Below are positions 7,390-17,800 of a DNA stretch of 64,000 nucleotides, in pieces. Each line of letters begins with the position of its first letter. Position 1 is the first letter of the stretch. The position numbers and the translations under genes were made by a program. Source of the DNA: UBA8919 sp041658185 (GTDB lineage Bacteria > Elusimicrobiota > UBA8919); NCBI GenBank assembly GCA_041658185.1, contig JBBAAR010000002.1:1-64000 (forward strand). Direction: 5' to 3'. A model generated the notes under the pieces. It made no database searches and was not told the DNA's origin. It saw nothing but the letters and a program-made list of their open reading frames with translations.

Positions 7390-7486
7390 TAGCGGAAACG
7401 AAAATAGCAAATGCCGGTGTAATAATCGGCAGGCGCAAAGTCGAAGTCCCGAAAAATCGGGAGGCTGGACTGCCGAAAAATGACAC
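7390..7486 (+). ncRNA. GEMM-I family cyclic-dinucleotide riboswitch aptamer
   Basis: The conserved blocks appear in the right order: GCAAA (7407-7411), a stem-loop (TGCCG 7412-7416 with CGGCA 7427-7431), CGCAAAG (7434-7440) with TC, a second stem (TCCCGA 7447-7452 with TCGGGA 7457-7462), then GGCTG (7463-7467) as the tetraloop-receptor-like strand and GACTGCCGAA as the 3' signature. AGTC (7439-7442) can pair with GGCT (7463-7466). This matches GEMM-I (cyclic-di-GMP-I) riboswitches, especially those of Geobacter. The base before G7407 is A (7406), where c-di-GMP-selective aptamers have G20; an A there marks the 3',3'-cGAMP-responsive GEMM-Ib subclass. The outer P1 stem looks weak. Family assignment by eye. 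Confidence 0.75.
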
Positions 7487-7496
7487 ATTGAGGGAA

Positions 7497-7557
7497 GCCG
7501 AGTTCTCGGCAGTTCTGGGGTTTTGCAGTTGAGCGGAATGTTTCGCTGTCGCTCAAC
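7497..7557 (+). promoter_or_regulatory. Probable riboswitch expression platform
   Basis: Two hairpins follow the aptamer: GCCGAG-tt-CTCGGC (7497-7510) and GTTGAGCG (7528-7535) with CGCTCAAC (7550-7557). TCGGCAG (7506-7512) is the exact complement of CTGCCGA (7470-7476) in the aptamer 3' strand, so aptamer folding and the first hairpin compete with an anti-aptamer pairing. A GGGGTTTTGC stretch follows the first hairpin, a poor but possible termination track. Confidence 0.5.
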
Positions 7558-7573
7558 ATGACATTACCGGGAA

Positions 7574-7593
7574 GTCGGCTTTCTTTAGCCGAC
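7574..7593 (+). promoter_or_regulatory. Hairpin just upstream of the small exported ORF
   Basis: GTCGGCT (7574-7580), loop TTCTTT, AGCCGAC (7587-7593). It ends 11 nt before the AAAGGA Shine-Dalgarno sequence at 7605-7610. It may be part of the riboswitch expression platform or a dispersed palindrome. Confidence 0.4.
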
Positions 7594-7784
7594 CCACGAA
7601 TATGAAAGGAAAAATGTTGAACAGGAAAATCGCAATCATCACAATAATTTTTTCCGCTCTGATAGTGGGGTTAGGGATTTCTTTTGCTTTCGGAAATACA
7701 ATCAACCCCAACTGTCCCGATGAGATAAAACAGGCAATTCAGAGTTGGGACAAAGGGCTTGATGAAAGGGATGTCAAAAACAAT

Positions 7785-7832
7785 GTAGTCGCCCAATTCA
7801 TTGGGCAAACGCCTGATAAATCAGGCGACTAC
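7785..7832. repeat. Three-way-junction palindromic element
   Basis: A perfect cloverleaf: outer stem GTAGTC/GACTAC, arm 1 GCCCAAT-tc-ATTGGGC (7791-7806), linker AAAC, arm 2 GCCTGAT-aa-ATCAGGC (7811-7826). It is 48 bp, so it keeps the host ORF in frame. A related half-copy (GTCTGAT-aa-ATCAGAC then CGCTAC) lies at 8801-8822 inside the giant gene's signal-peptide region. Two related copies 1 kb apart point to a mobile or dispersed palindrome family. Confidence 0.75.
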
Positions 7833-8076
7833 AATTTGCGGACACTTTTTTTAACATCCCTAATCACCCTTACATTCAACACACCGGTTCACTCTCAAAT
7901 CATTGTTTCAAACGCGATACAAAAATTATTCACAATTGCCAGACACTATCTCCGCCTACCGTCTACCGTCTACCCTATCCCCTCTTTAGTTGCCGTTTTC
8001 ACCGCTCTCAAACGCTATTTTGAAAAAATATTTCTATTGCTATTGGGTTTGATTTTACCGGTAGTTTGTTGTTTTA

Positions 8077-8108
8077 CACTTTCTCACTTTCTCACTTTCT
8101 CACTTTCT
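8077..8108. repeat. 8-bp tandem repeat, four perfect copies
   Basis: CACTTTCT repeated four times with a partial fifth CAC. It lies in the degraded 3' part of the small exported ORF. An 8-bp unit shifts the reading frame with each copy gained or lost. Confidence 0.85.
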
Positions 8109-8147
8109 CACCGACTTTACTATCGTTTCCACAATCTCCGTCTTTAA

Positions 8148-8388
8148 TTTTTTAACCCGGCTATCAGTTTAGAATAAATGGTCTGTGCTTTTATGCACAC
8201 GGGCTATTTCTTGTGGACTGATATTTTTTCGCGCGCGTGCGTGCGTGCATGCGTTCGGAGTCCCGACGGAAAAAATGAAAATAATACCCAACTGGTTATT
8301 AAATAAAAATTCAGCGATTAAGCGATTGTTGTTATTGCGAGGGCGAAGCCCGTGGCAATCTTTAGTAAAAATCGTTTACAGGCGGGTT
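8148..8388. other. Intergenic stretch with Z-DNA-prone tract and REP-like palindrome
   Basis: No gene is apparent. At 8230-8254 there are 25 bp of strictly alternating pyrimidine/purine, mostly CG and TG steps, a classical Z-DNA-forming pattern. At 8334-8360 ATTGC...GCAAT encloses GGGC-gaa-GCCC, the widespread dispersed palindrome form 'attgcgag...cgtggcaat'. A small TGTGC/GCACA hairpin lies at 8184-8199. The frame of the giant ORF is already open here (its last upstream stop is TAG at 8170-8172), but the sequence does not look coding. Confidence 0.55.
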
Positions 8389-8499
8389 TTACACCTTTTT
8401 AGGAGAGTGTTTTTCTTTCCGGTCGGAGTAAAAAAGGAGAGCGCCAAAAACCAAAACAACAACACTAAAAAACAAAAAAATAAATGTGAGTTTATCCAT
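8389..8499 (-). CDS. Tiny single-helix membrane protein
   Basis: A 36-aa ORF on the minus strand: MDKLTF, then about 20 hydrophobic residues ending FGALLFY, then a basic hydrophilic tail (SDRKEKHSPKKV). The start lies 2 nt beyond the TGA of the upstream minus-strand gene and has a full GGAGGTGAT Shine-Dalgarno sequence 5 nt upstream, within the end of that gene. The tight spacing and the strong ribosome site make translation likely despite the length. It is predicted to be one transmembrane segment with a cytoplasmic basic tail. No function can be named; it may form a pair with its neighbour. Confidence 0.6.
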   Translation of the reverse strand: MDKLTFIFLFFSVVVLVFGALLFYSDRKEKHSPKKV

Positions 8500-8501
8500 T
8501 A

Positions 8502-8693
8502 TCAATCACCTCCGTTAAAAGCTGCGCCTATGCTCAAGAACAATACAAACAAAATCCCACCGGTAATAGCCATTAACCATGAAAATTTATCTGCAAGCGC
8601 AATATTGCCGATGATTAGTGTTATTGCGTCCACCTGCGCCAGATTAAGAAAAACTTTTGCTAAACCGTCTTTCTGCCGTCTGTTAAATTTCAT
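8502..8693 (-). CDS. Small two-helix membrane protein
   Basis: A 63-aa minus-strand protein. A basic amphipathic N-terminus (MKFNRRQKDGLAKVFLNLAQ) is followed by two hydrophobic segments, roughly residues 22-36 and 39-57, ending in AFNGGD. This layout resembles small uncharacterised membrane proteins found in many bacteria next to a second, one-helix protein. The ATG at 8693 has no Shine-Dalgarno sequence and lies 7 nt after a perfect -10 box, so the mRNA is probably leaderless; a TTG further upstream (8729) is part of the -35 box and is rejected as a start. It is co-oriented with and almost abuts the 36-aa gene. It is divergent from the giant gene, whose reading frame begins in the same region. 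Confidence 0.68.
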   Translation of the reverse strand: MKFNRRQKDGLAKVFLNLAQVDAITLIIGNIALADKFSWLMAITGGILFVLFLSIGAAFNGGD

Positions 8694-8700
8694 AAGTGAC

Positions 8701-8729
8701 ATTATACCAAAAGCAACAAATTTTGTCAA
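8701..8729 (-). promoter_or_regulatory. Consensus promoter for the small membrane protein pair
   Basis: On the minus strand TTGACA (8729-8724), exact 17-nt spacer, TATAAT (8706-8701), then 7 nt and the ATG at 8693-8691. Initiation at the usual distance would fall on or next to the A of the start codon. Confidence 0.85.
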
Positions 8730-8762
8730 GGGAAAAATTGGTTTATGGAAATTAAGAACCGT

Positions 8763-8822
8763 CCCCGTATTTCTCCCCGTATTTCTTTTAATGTTTATTT
8801 GTCTGATAAATCAGACCGCTAC
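8763..8822. repeat. Tandem 12-bp duplication plus palindrome at the giant gene's 5' end
   Basis: CCCCGTATTTCT occurs twice in tandem (8763-8774, 8775-8786), encoding PVFLPVFL in the signal-peptide core. Next comes GTCTGAT-aa-ATCAGAC (8801-8816) followed by CGCTAC, a half-copy of the element at 7785-7832. The export signal of the giant protein is thus largely made of repeat DNA. Confidence 0.7.
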
Positions 8823-11800
8823 AAAGGTTTATGCGGATGATATAAAATGGGGAAATTTTCAGGGTCCTGACCCTACTGTTACAGGCAATGGAATGGTTGA
8901 TGATAATGCCAATACCGACCAGAATAATATGACATTACTTGCTGCCAGGGGTATCGGTTCCGGTGAACCGTCTATTGCGGTTGGTGTTCGTTTCAGAGCA
9001 CCTAATAATATGACAATATCAGAGATCGGTCTCTATTTCGGTGATACAACTATCTCTGCCATGGGTTACAGGGTATATATTACATCAGGTGTTGCAGATG
9101 GCTCTTCACCACTCAATTTCTCACTTATAGGGGTTGGGACTGATGGTCTGACAACGGGTTGTATCGGTTATTTTAATGACGATGGTACCGGTGCAACCTC
9201 AGGTGTATGGAGAGTAACCGGTCCACTTGCCGGTGGGTCCGCATGGATTAAAGGCGGCGAGGTCTACTGGATAGTTGTTTCTTCCAGACCGGGCGGTACA
9301 GCAGGTGAAGCTTACATACAGGGTTATGTTGCCGAAGGACAGAATACATATAAATACTGGCAGCAATACGGGTTAAATACAAACAATCTTAAACTTTATG
9401 ATGACCAGATGATGTGTGCTTACAATATGACCGCTGATAATAATGATGCTTATACAAATGCAGCATCTTTAACGCCCTGTATCGCTATAAAATCAGGAGA
9501 TGGCGGAACTATTTCAAATATGGTTGAGGATACATTAAATACTTCAATAGTGGATGATGGTTCAGGAGGATTCAAAAGACAACTGATAAAAGTATCAACT
9601 TGTGATTTTAAGGCGGATGCTATCGGGCTTTATCTTTCCAAAAGTGCTACCGCACCCACGCAACCATTAAAAGCGGTTCTTTATAACAGGCAGGCAGGGA
9701 CATTTGTAGCAATTGCAACCGCTACTTTTAATGCTGCAGATGTTCCTGTTACTACTAATATGAACTGGATTGAGTCATATTTTGTGCCATCCGTAACACT
9801 TGATGCAAACCAGAATTATGCTATTGTGTTTCATGCACCCGGTGAAGCAAATGATTATTATGTTCAGTTCATAGGCGGTAATGAACAATATGGCGGGATT
9901 ACAAATAACCTGTCATTGACTTTTGAAGGCAATACTGATGGTAAAGGGCAGACCCGTCTGGCTGGCGACCCGTTTTCTGATGCGGGCTGGGCTGATGTTA
10001 CAACCGGCGAGGCAGGCGGTGATTATGCGTTTTATTTGGTTTCTGATAAAACAAACCCGAAAGGCGCTATTATTACACCGCCGGAGGGCAGTTATTACAA
10101 ATCACTTTCTACGATTTCAGGCACTTCAGTAGATGGCGGCGAATTAGGCAGATTCGGCATAAAATCATTAGAAATTGCGATTAAAGCGGTAGATTCAAAC
10201 TGGTGGGATTTTGCAGCGGGCGGCAACGGTCCTGGTGATGGCGGCTGGGATGAAGGTCTTGCAGAATACACTTCCGTAACACTTCCGCCTTTAACAACAG
10301 GGCAGTTTGTATGGAATTATAATTTCAACAATCAGTGGATGAGCAATATGCAGCATATAGTAAGATGTAAAATAACCGATTTTGCAGATAATGTCCTGAC
10401 TTTTGACAGAAACCTTATTGTTGACCGCTCTTCGCCTTCTGCAATTTGCACATTGCCAACAAACAATCAATGGGTAAGCACATATGATATATTACCTACC
10501 ATTTCAGGAACCGCATGGGATGATTCAATTTACGGCTCGTTTTCGCCGAATTTTGATGGTATTCAAATACGGTTAGCGCATTTAAACGGCGGGACTTCTT
10601 ATTACAACGGTGCTTTTGTTGAACCAAACGGAGAGTCAGCAACTGTATGGCTTTCTACAGAATCTGCTGGTTCCTGGAGCACATCAATCAGCGAATCAAA
10701 ACTGAAAGGTGTGTGGGGGAAAAGCAGGTTTGCGATGCCGTGGAGTGTTGAAGGTTCGTCATATCAGGTAACAGCAAGAGGACAGGATAAAACCGGTAAC
10801 AGAACAGCCATTGCACTCTATCAGATGACAACTTTTTACTATGACCCAAATCCGGGTATTTCTACGGTAACTTATCCCAGTGGACCTTCCTGGGAGAGTA
10901 TCTCAAGCCCGTATTTCATTGGTGATGCTACCGATACTATTTCTGCCGAAAATTCAACTAAAAAAGTTTCGCTTGGTACGAAGGTTGAAGTAAAACTGTT
11001 GAAAAAAGCAGACGGTACATATTGGCAGGATGATGGCTCATGGGTCGCTACGCTTCCTGAAGATAGATGGCCATCAACAATAAACCAGGCAGATTCAAGT
11101 TATGCGGTTAATAAGGGAACATGGTCATTAAAAGGCCCTGTTGGTCTTCCAACCGGCAACTATCATATGTTCAGCCGGGTTGTGGATAATGCAGGCAATA
11201 TTCAAACACAGTTTACGGAAACCGGGGTTTATCGTTCAAGCGTTTCATTTTCTGTTGATGCTGCTAAACCGCAAACATACATAACTATTCCGAAAAGTGA
11301 TGCAGAGTCATTAGCAAGAACCGCACCTTTAGCAACTATATCAGGGACCGCTGAGGATTCGCCTACAGGTAGCCCAGCCAAAGTAGCAGAAGTGCGGTTA
11401 GCAATACTTAATCGTTCAATCGGTAATGGCACAACCAGTTTCTGGTCGCCCGGGAACAGCCAGTGGGTAGAGGGTTCTGTAGCAACTCCTTCAACATATG
11501 TTGTCTGCTCTCTTGATACCGCATTTACACCTGCGAAATGGGGTTATGTGATGCCGGGCGGTGCGTTAACCAGCGGGCATAAATACGAGGTATTTGCGTG
11601 GGCGAAAGACAGTGCGGGAAACTGGCAGGATAATCCTACCGCCTACCGCGGTCTCAACTATGTTGCTAATTCAACACCTTCTGTGAAATGCTTCTGGTGG
11701 GAAGTGGATAAACCGTCAACAACAATAACCTCGTTTTCGCCGTTTGGTTATCTGCCGTCAATGAGTTCAATCGGAGGGACCTCTGTTGAAAATTACGGAA

Positions 11801-14800
11801 GCGGTCCTGCGAATACGGTTGCAAAAGTCCAGGTTCGTATTTCAAAAACAATAAACGACAATACGGCATTGACATACGGCGTATCGGCGACAACAGGGAC
11901 ATTTGAGACAGACGCAGGGTTCACGAGTTGGCTTGACGCCGGAGCAGTGACCTCGCCCTGGGAGGTTACGGTATTATCAACACAGCCGTTTGACAGCGGC
12001 GGTTCTTATATTGTCCGTTCAAGGGCATATGATAACACATACAAATTTGATGCTGCCGAAGGCGGGCCCGGTAGTGCGTTCTCCAACACCGAGAACTATT
12101 CGCCGGGCGTCTGGTCGGTCAATCGCTCTTCTTTTACTTTTGACAATGTTCTGCCATATGAGAATGATATTGTTTTTCCCGCCGCGGGTAATTCACGGCT
12201 GAATAACAACCCGATGACATTCAACGGCTACTCAAAAGATGCGGTTGCTATGGCACAGACCGGCTCCATAGAGTTCCAGTTGATTGAAAACCGGCTTGAA
12301 GCGAATGCAAGATACTGGAAATCAGGCACTAACGATTGGTTTGATTTCGCGAATGCCGACTGGGCTAATGCTGACTGGTGTGCGCCGTCAATAGAGGTAT
12401 GGGCTACTTCATCAACCTGGACAAAAGCATTTGCTTCCGGTAAGTTCGCAAATAACGCTATATATTCGTTAAGAACAAAGTCAAAAGACAGAGCGAGTAA
12501 TTATACAACCCTTTATTCAACAAGAACATATACTTTTGATACCACAGCACCGGAGACAGCAGTTACCAATACCAAGCCGCCTACATACATAAATAATACA
12601 TATGCATCACAAATAGAAGGCACCGCACTGCAGACGGATTATCAGTATATTCAGTTAAGGACAAGACGGTATTATGATATGTACACTTGGGAAGGGACTG
12701 TTTTTAATGTTGACGTCAACACAAAAACAGTAACCGGATACGGCGGCAACAACTGGTACTATGTGAATATTTCTACAAAAGACCTTACTGATGGCGCAAC
12801 TTACGGGATACTCTGCTGGGGAACTGATGTTGCTACTAATATTGAATCCACAGCAGCCAAGCCGGACTATGTATTTTATTACGATATAACAAGACCTACA
12901 CAGACCATCACAAAGCCCGCACAGAACGAAGTTGTAACATCGCTGCCTGCAATTACCGTTAATGCGGGCGACACTGTGCCTGCTGCAAATCGTGTAGCAA
13001 GCGGTATTGTTGAGGTAAAGATAAAAATAGTGGCAACTCAACTTTATTCAAACACAACATACTGGAGCGGCACGCTTGTTGGTGGATGGACACCTACTGA
13101 GACATGGCTGCCGACTGAAGCGAGTGGTAATAACTGGGTGTATCCACTTGCGGGCTATGTAATGCCGTCCTTCACCGATGACAAACTTTACGAAGTAATC
13201 GCAAAATGTAAAGATAATTCAGGTAACTGGTCTATTGTGTATTCAACAAACGGGTTCAAGCAGGACCAGACATCACCGACGCAGTCAACAATACTCAGAC
13301 CATCAGCAAACAATATCTTTTTTAACCAACTAACAACACTTTCCGGACAGTCACAGGATTCCGCCAACACCTCCAATATCACACGAGTAGATATCACAAT
13401 CCGGGATATGACACTTGGCTCAACTTATTGGCAGGGTTCTAATAATACCTGGATACAGACATCAACAGTAACGACAAAGAATTATGCTGCAACACCTGTG
13501 ACCTGGCAGTATGATGTTTCAGCAGTAAATCCTTTTACAACAGGGCGTCGGTATGAAATGACTGTAAAGGCTTATGATGCGCCCGGCAACGGCGAGGCAG
13601 TGCCGCCTACCCGCTATTTCTATTATGATGTTTCGCAGCCGACTACGACCGTAATAACTCCAACGCCGGGAAGTATAGTGGCTTCACTTCCTGAAATTAC
13701 AGGTCGTGCCGGCGATAACCCATCGGTTCAGGCAGGTATCCAAAAAGTTGAAGTCCAGATATATGACGGCGCCCAATACTGGAGTCCCTGGACAGGTAGT
13801 TGGGGCGGTGTCGGCGTATGGTATTCTTCTTCACCGTCAGATGGTAATATTTACGCCGCCGGTATATGGAAAACTACGGCACCGTGGACTTCCGGCAGTA
13901 AATACTGGATAAGAAGCAGGGCATATGACGGCTCCGTCAACCAGAATGAAACAGGCGGCGGACAGTACGAAGACCCGAACTACGAAGCGACATTTACATA
14001 TGACAATACCCCGCCGTTGATAAAACTTGTTACGCCCGCAGCAAGCAAAACACGGCTCAGTTCTCTGCCTACTATATCAGGCACCTGTCAGGATGGTATA
14101 AGGATAAATACATCAGGTCCTATAGAAATAAACATACAGAATACAGGCGAGGTCGGCGCTCAAGTAACATGGAATGGCACCGGATGGAATGCCGGTTCGG
14201 ATGATGGTTTATGGCTCGCTACAAATACATTTGTAGGCGGCTATTCCGGTGGCGGCGGGCAGGTATCAAGCGGCACCTGGAATTACACATATCAATATGT
14301 GCTGAATGCATCAACCCCTTCACCGCCGAGTAGATACCAGTTAAGAATACAATCAAGAGACGAAGCGGGAACATATTCGGTAATTTATTCAACAAAATTC
14401 TGGTATGATAAAGTCAAACCGGTTTCGGAAGTGACAAACCCCGGCGCAACTTATATTTCTCAATTAGGCACTATTTCCGGCACTTCTTCGGCTGACACAA
14501 ATCCGGTGATTTCAGGAGTACAGATAAAAATCAAACGCCTCTCGGATAATGCTTTATGGGGTGGTAGTGCATGGGATGGTGCCGGATATAACAATGCAAG
14601 TTCAGTTGAGGTATATTCATCAAGCGGTATATGGGTATACAATCCCGGTACACCCGTAGCACTTACCCCTGGTACGTCATACCAGATATATACATTTGCG
14701 ACTGACCAGGCGGATAATATAGAAAATGAAAATACGCATCCGATATTCTGGTATGATACGACCGCGCCGACAACAAAAATAGAATATCCGCTCAGCAACG

Positions 14801-17800
14801 GTGAGACAACGGGTCTTCCGACACTGTCCGGGACCGCTTCGGACAATCTTTCAGGCGTTTCACAGGTCCGGATAAAAATTCAGGATGATTTTACAACGGA
14901 TGGCGGGAAATCATGGAATGGTTCTGTTTGGGATACAAATGATAACTGGGTTACTGCGGGTCTCGGCTACAATGCATCAATTGGTGTTTCAACTTGGACA
15001 TACATATATTCCGGCGCTTCGCTCAACGATTGGTATTGGCTCACCTCAAAGGGATATGACGGCGCTACTCCTATAAATACTCAAACAAGTTATGCGGTTG
15101 GTACATCATCCAACAGGTTTATAGCGGATACTTCATTTACAGGACCGACGATTATAATGAGACCGAAGTCCGATGATGATTCAATTGCCAGAAAGGACTT
15201 GACAACAATTTCAGGAACATCTTATGATACTCGCTCGCATTATTTGGTTCAGGCGACGCTTCAGTGGTTGACCTATAACGGGTTGACAAGTGCCACGACT
15301 TTTTGGGACGGTTCGCAATGGCTTCAGGGAGCAGTTAACGGCTCTACAAAAGTTGTCTGTGAAAGAAGCGGTTCAGGAACAGAGATAAACTGGTGGTATG
15401 ATTGCACATCGGCGATGACCAGCGGGCACAAATACGAGACCCGCGTTTATGCACGGGACAATGCCGGTAACTGGCTTGCCGAATATGGTGCTTATGTTAA
15501 GGGTGGTACGGATACGGTCAAGCAGTTCTGGTATGATAGTTCAGTCCCGGCATCAACTATTACGGTTCCGTCAGGCGGAATAATATCAATGCTTACAGAC
15601 CCTGTATTAGCAACAATTTCCGGAACATCCGTTGACAATCCTTCATCAGGTGCCAGCGGTGTGGGTAAAGTAAAATGGTGTTTATCAAATGACGGCGATA
15701 CCCAATCGTTCCGCATCTGGTCTGTTTCATCAGGAACCTGGGAAACAGGACTGTATTATAATGATGGTGAATCAATATCCGGCGCCTGGAGTCCCTGGAA
15801 AGGTTTATTTTACAGCACCCAAGCATTTAATAGCGGCTCAACATATCGTTTGAGAGCAAAAGCGATAGATAATGCGGTTGCCTCAATCGGCGAAGCGTCC
15901 GGTTCCGGAAATACGGAGGCGGACAAATCATATTATGACAGCCGATTCAGATGGGATACAGAAGCACCTTTATCAAAGATAGAAAAACCTACCCTGACGG
16001 AAGCCCCTCCCGGCGGTTCGGGACGACTAAACTCGCTCGCAACCGTTTCAGGAACTGCGGATGACGACACCGGCACCGGCAAAATAAATTCAAACGGCGT
16101 AAAACTCAATATAAAAGATGTAACCCAAAACAAGATGATGCAGTCGGATTATTCATGGATAGCAACTCCGGCTGACGAGAACAACTGGCCATGGGTTGAT
16201 ACGCTCTTTTACGGTGTTTATCCGGGTTCTTGGACTTATAATTATTCCGTGGTCGGTTCAACTAATAATGATGTATATCAGATAATAGCGAAAGCGTGGG
16301 ATGCTTCTAATCCTGCAAATGCCCAGACGGTAAATATTACTTCCCGGACTTTTGTGTGGGATAAGACAAACCCTGTAACCACGGTTACAAATCCGGCGGC
16401 AACATACATATCCGATTTAGGAACGCTTACCGGCGCATCTTCTTTTGACACAAAACTTTCGCCGGGGATACAAATAAAGGTGAAAAGAATGACTGATGAC
16501 AAGACATGGCTCAACACCGATTGGGCTTCCGGCGATAACCCGAACTATGTCACGACTAATGACGGCGGCGGCACTAATCCTGACAACTGGAGTTATAATG
16601 CCATAACCAACTCAAATCTTACAGCCGGTACTTCTTATCAAATTACAACCTGGGCGGAAGATATAGCAGGAAATGTTGAAGCACAGGCAGTAAAGCGGAC
16701 ATTCTGGTATGACAACCAGAAGGCATCTGCGACAATAGTTTTTCCTGAGAATGACAAAGAGGCGACCGGTTGGCCTGTATTTTACGGCAGCGGCTGGGAT
16801 GATTTAGCAGGGACGGATACTATAAAGATAAAGTTACAGCGAAAGGTGGACGGACTGTTCTGGAATGCCGCTTCCGGTGCTAACGGTTCCTGGGGCGGTG
16901 AGATATGGAATAATAGCGAGGTATATGGCTCGTCTTGGGTATATCGGTATGGCACCGGTAATGCTACTCTTAGCGAGTGGTATTATTTAACGGTGAAGGC
17001 GGCAGACAAAGCGTCGCCTGCAAACGAGCAAACCGTTTTTGAAACAAGCCCGGAAGCGGTTAAGTCATCATGTACATTCATAGTTGATGACAAAGCGCCG
17101 ACCAATCTTAAATTCACAATACCTAATCTTGATAACGAAGGAATAGCGAGAAAGGATATTCTGACGTTTTCCGGTTCTTCTTCCGACAACCGCACTCATT
17201 CTAAAGTTGAAATGACTTTAAGGGATTTAACATGGGGGACAAGTTTCTGGTCGGGTTCGCAGTGGCTTCAAGGTGTTGATAACGGCTCAACCAGGGTGGT
17301 CTGCGGTAAAACGACCGGCGCGCCGCCTGAAACAATCACATGGAATTATTCCGTCGGTGCATCAACGATGGTTTCGGGACATAAATATGAGGTTCGCGTG
17401 TGGGCAATGGATACTGCCACCAACTGGACGGCGAATTCCGGGGCATATGTTCAGTATCCCGGTGCAGGTTCAACGGATACCGTGAAACGGTTCTGGTATG
17501 AATCAACCGAGCCGGATTCGGTAATACTCAGTCAATCAGAGGGTTTGAGGTATTCAACATTATTGACAATATCCGGCACCGCAACAGACACAGGAGCAAT
17601 TAATAATTCCGGTGTCGCCGATTTATCCGACGGCGGAATAAAGATACAGATTTCAAACTCCGACGACAGCAAGTTTTATTTTAGATGGGCATCTTCAGGT
17701 ACGATGCAGGCATCCGGAAGTGTCAACTGGATAACGGTCGGAGATTATTCTGCTCCCCCGGTGTGGAGTACCGCAGCGCTTGCTGCGTGCGCCGATTTTA

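Larger units (their letters stand above)
7614..8147 (+). pseudogene. Small exported protein of unknown family, 3' part probably degraded
   Basis: The ATG at 7614 is preceded by AAAGGA at 7605-7610 and gives 177 aa; an in-frame ATG at 7602 lacks such a site. Residues 1-29 form a signal peptide (basic MLNRK, a long hydrophobic stretch, then SFAFGN). A short polar segment follows (NCPDEIKQAIQSWDKGLDER). From about residue 58 the ORF runs through a palindromic element (7785-7832) and then low-complexity DNA: three CTACCGT copies near 7958-7976 and four CACTTTCT copies (8077-8108). The encoded C-terminus is hydrophobic and does not look like a conserved domain. I infer that only the N-terminal 55-60 residues are original coding sequence. 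It lies directly behind the riboswitch, so it is the first candidate for control. I do not recognise the family. Confidence 0.5.

Noticed and set aside
7365..7559. A 64-aa minus-strand reading frame in the riboswitch region
   Set aside because: It lies wholly antisense to the GEMM aptamer and hairpins and has no recognisable protein features.
8184..8199. Intrinsic terminator after the small exported ORF
   Set aside because: The stem is only 5 bp (TGTGC/GCACA) with a 6-nt loop and lacks a following T-run; the later T-stretch at 8223-8229 is too far away.
8694..8729. N-terminal extension of the 63-aa membrane protein from a TTG at 8729
   Set aside because: The TTG is the first half of the TTGACA -35 box, and the extension would be upstream of the predicted transcription start.
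8275..8790. In-frame ATG at 8275 as a start giving a 170-residue N-terminal extension
   Set aside because: The extension would run through a REP-like palindrome and fully antisense to two likely genes, and its sequence does not look coding. It cannot be excluded completely because the frame is open.
1..8790. tRNA or rRNA genes in the gene-poor gaps
   Set aside because: No cloverleaf with a T-loop GTTCRA motif and CCA-type acceptor stem, and no rRNA-like sequence, was seen in the gaps.
8745..8840. ATG at 8745 as the start of the giant gene
   Set aside because: It is in another frame and reaches a TGA at 8838 after 31 codons. The hydrophobic signal peptide is in frame 1, not in this one.
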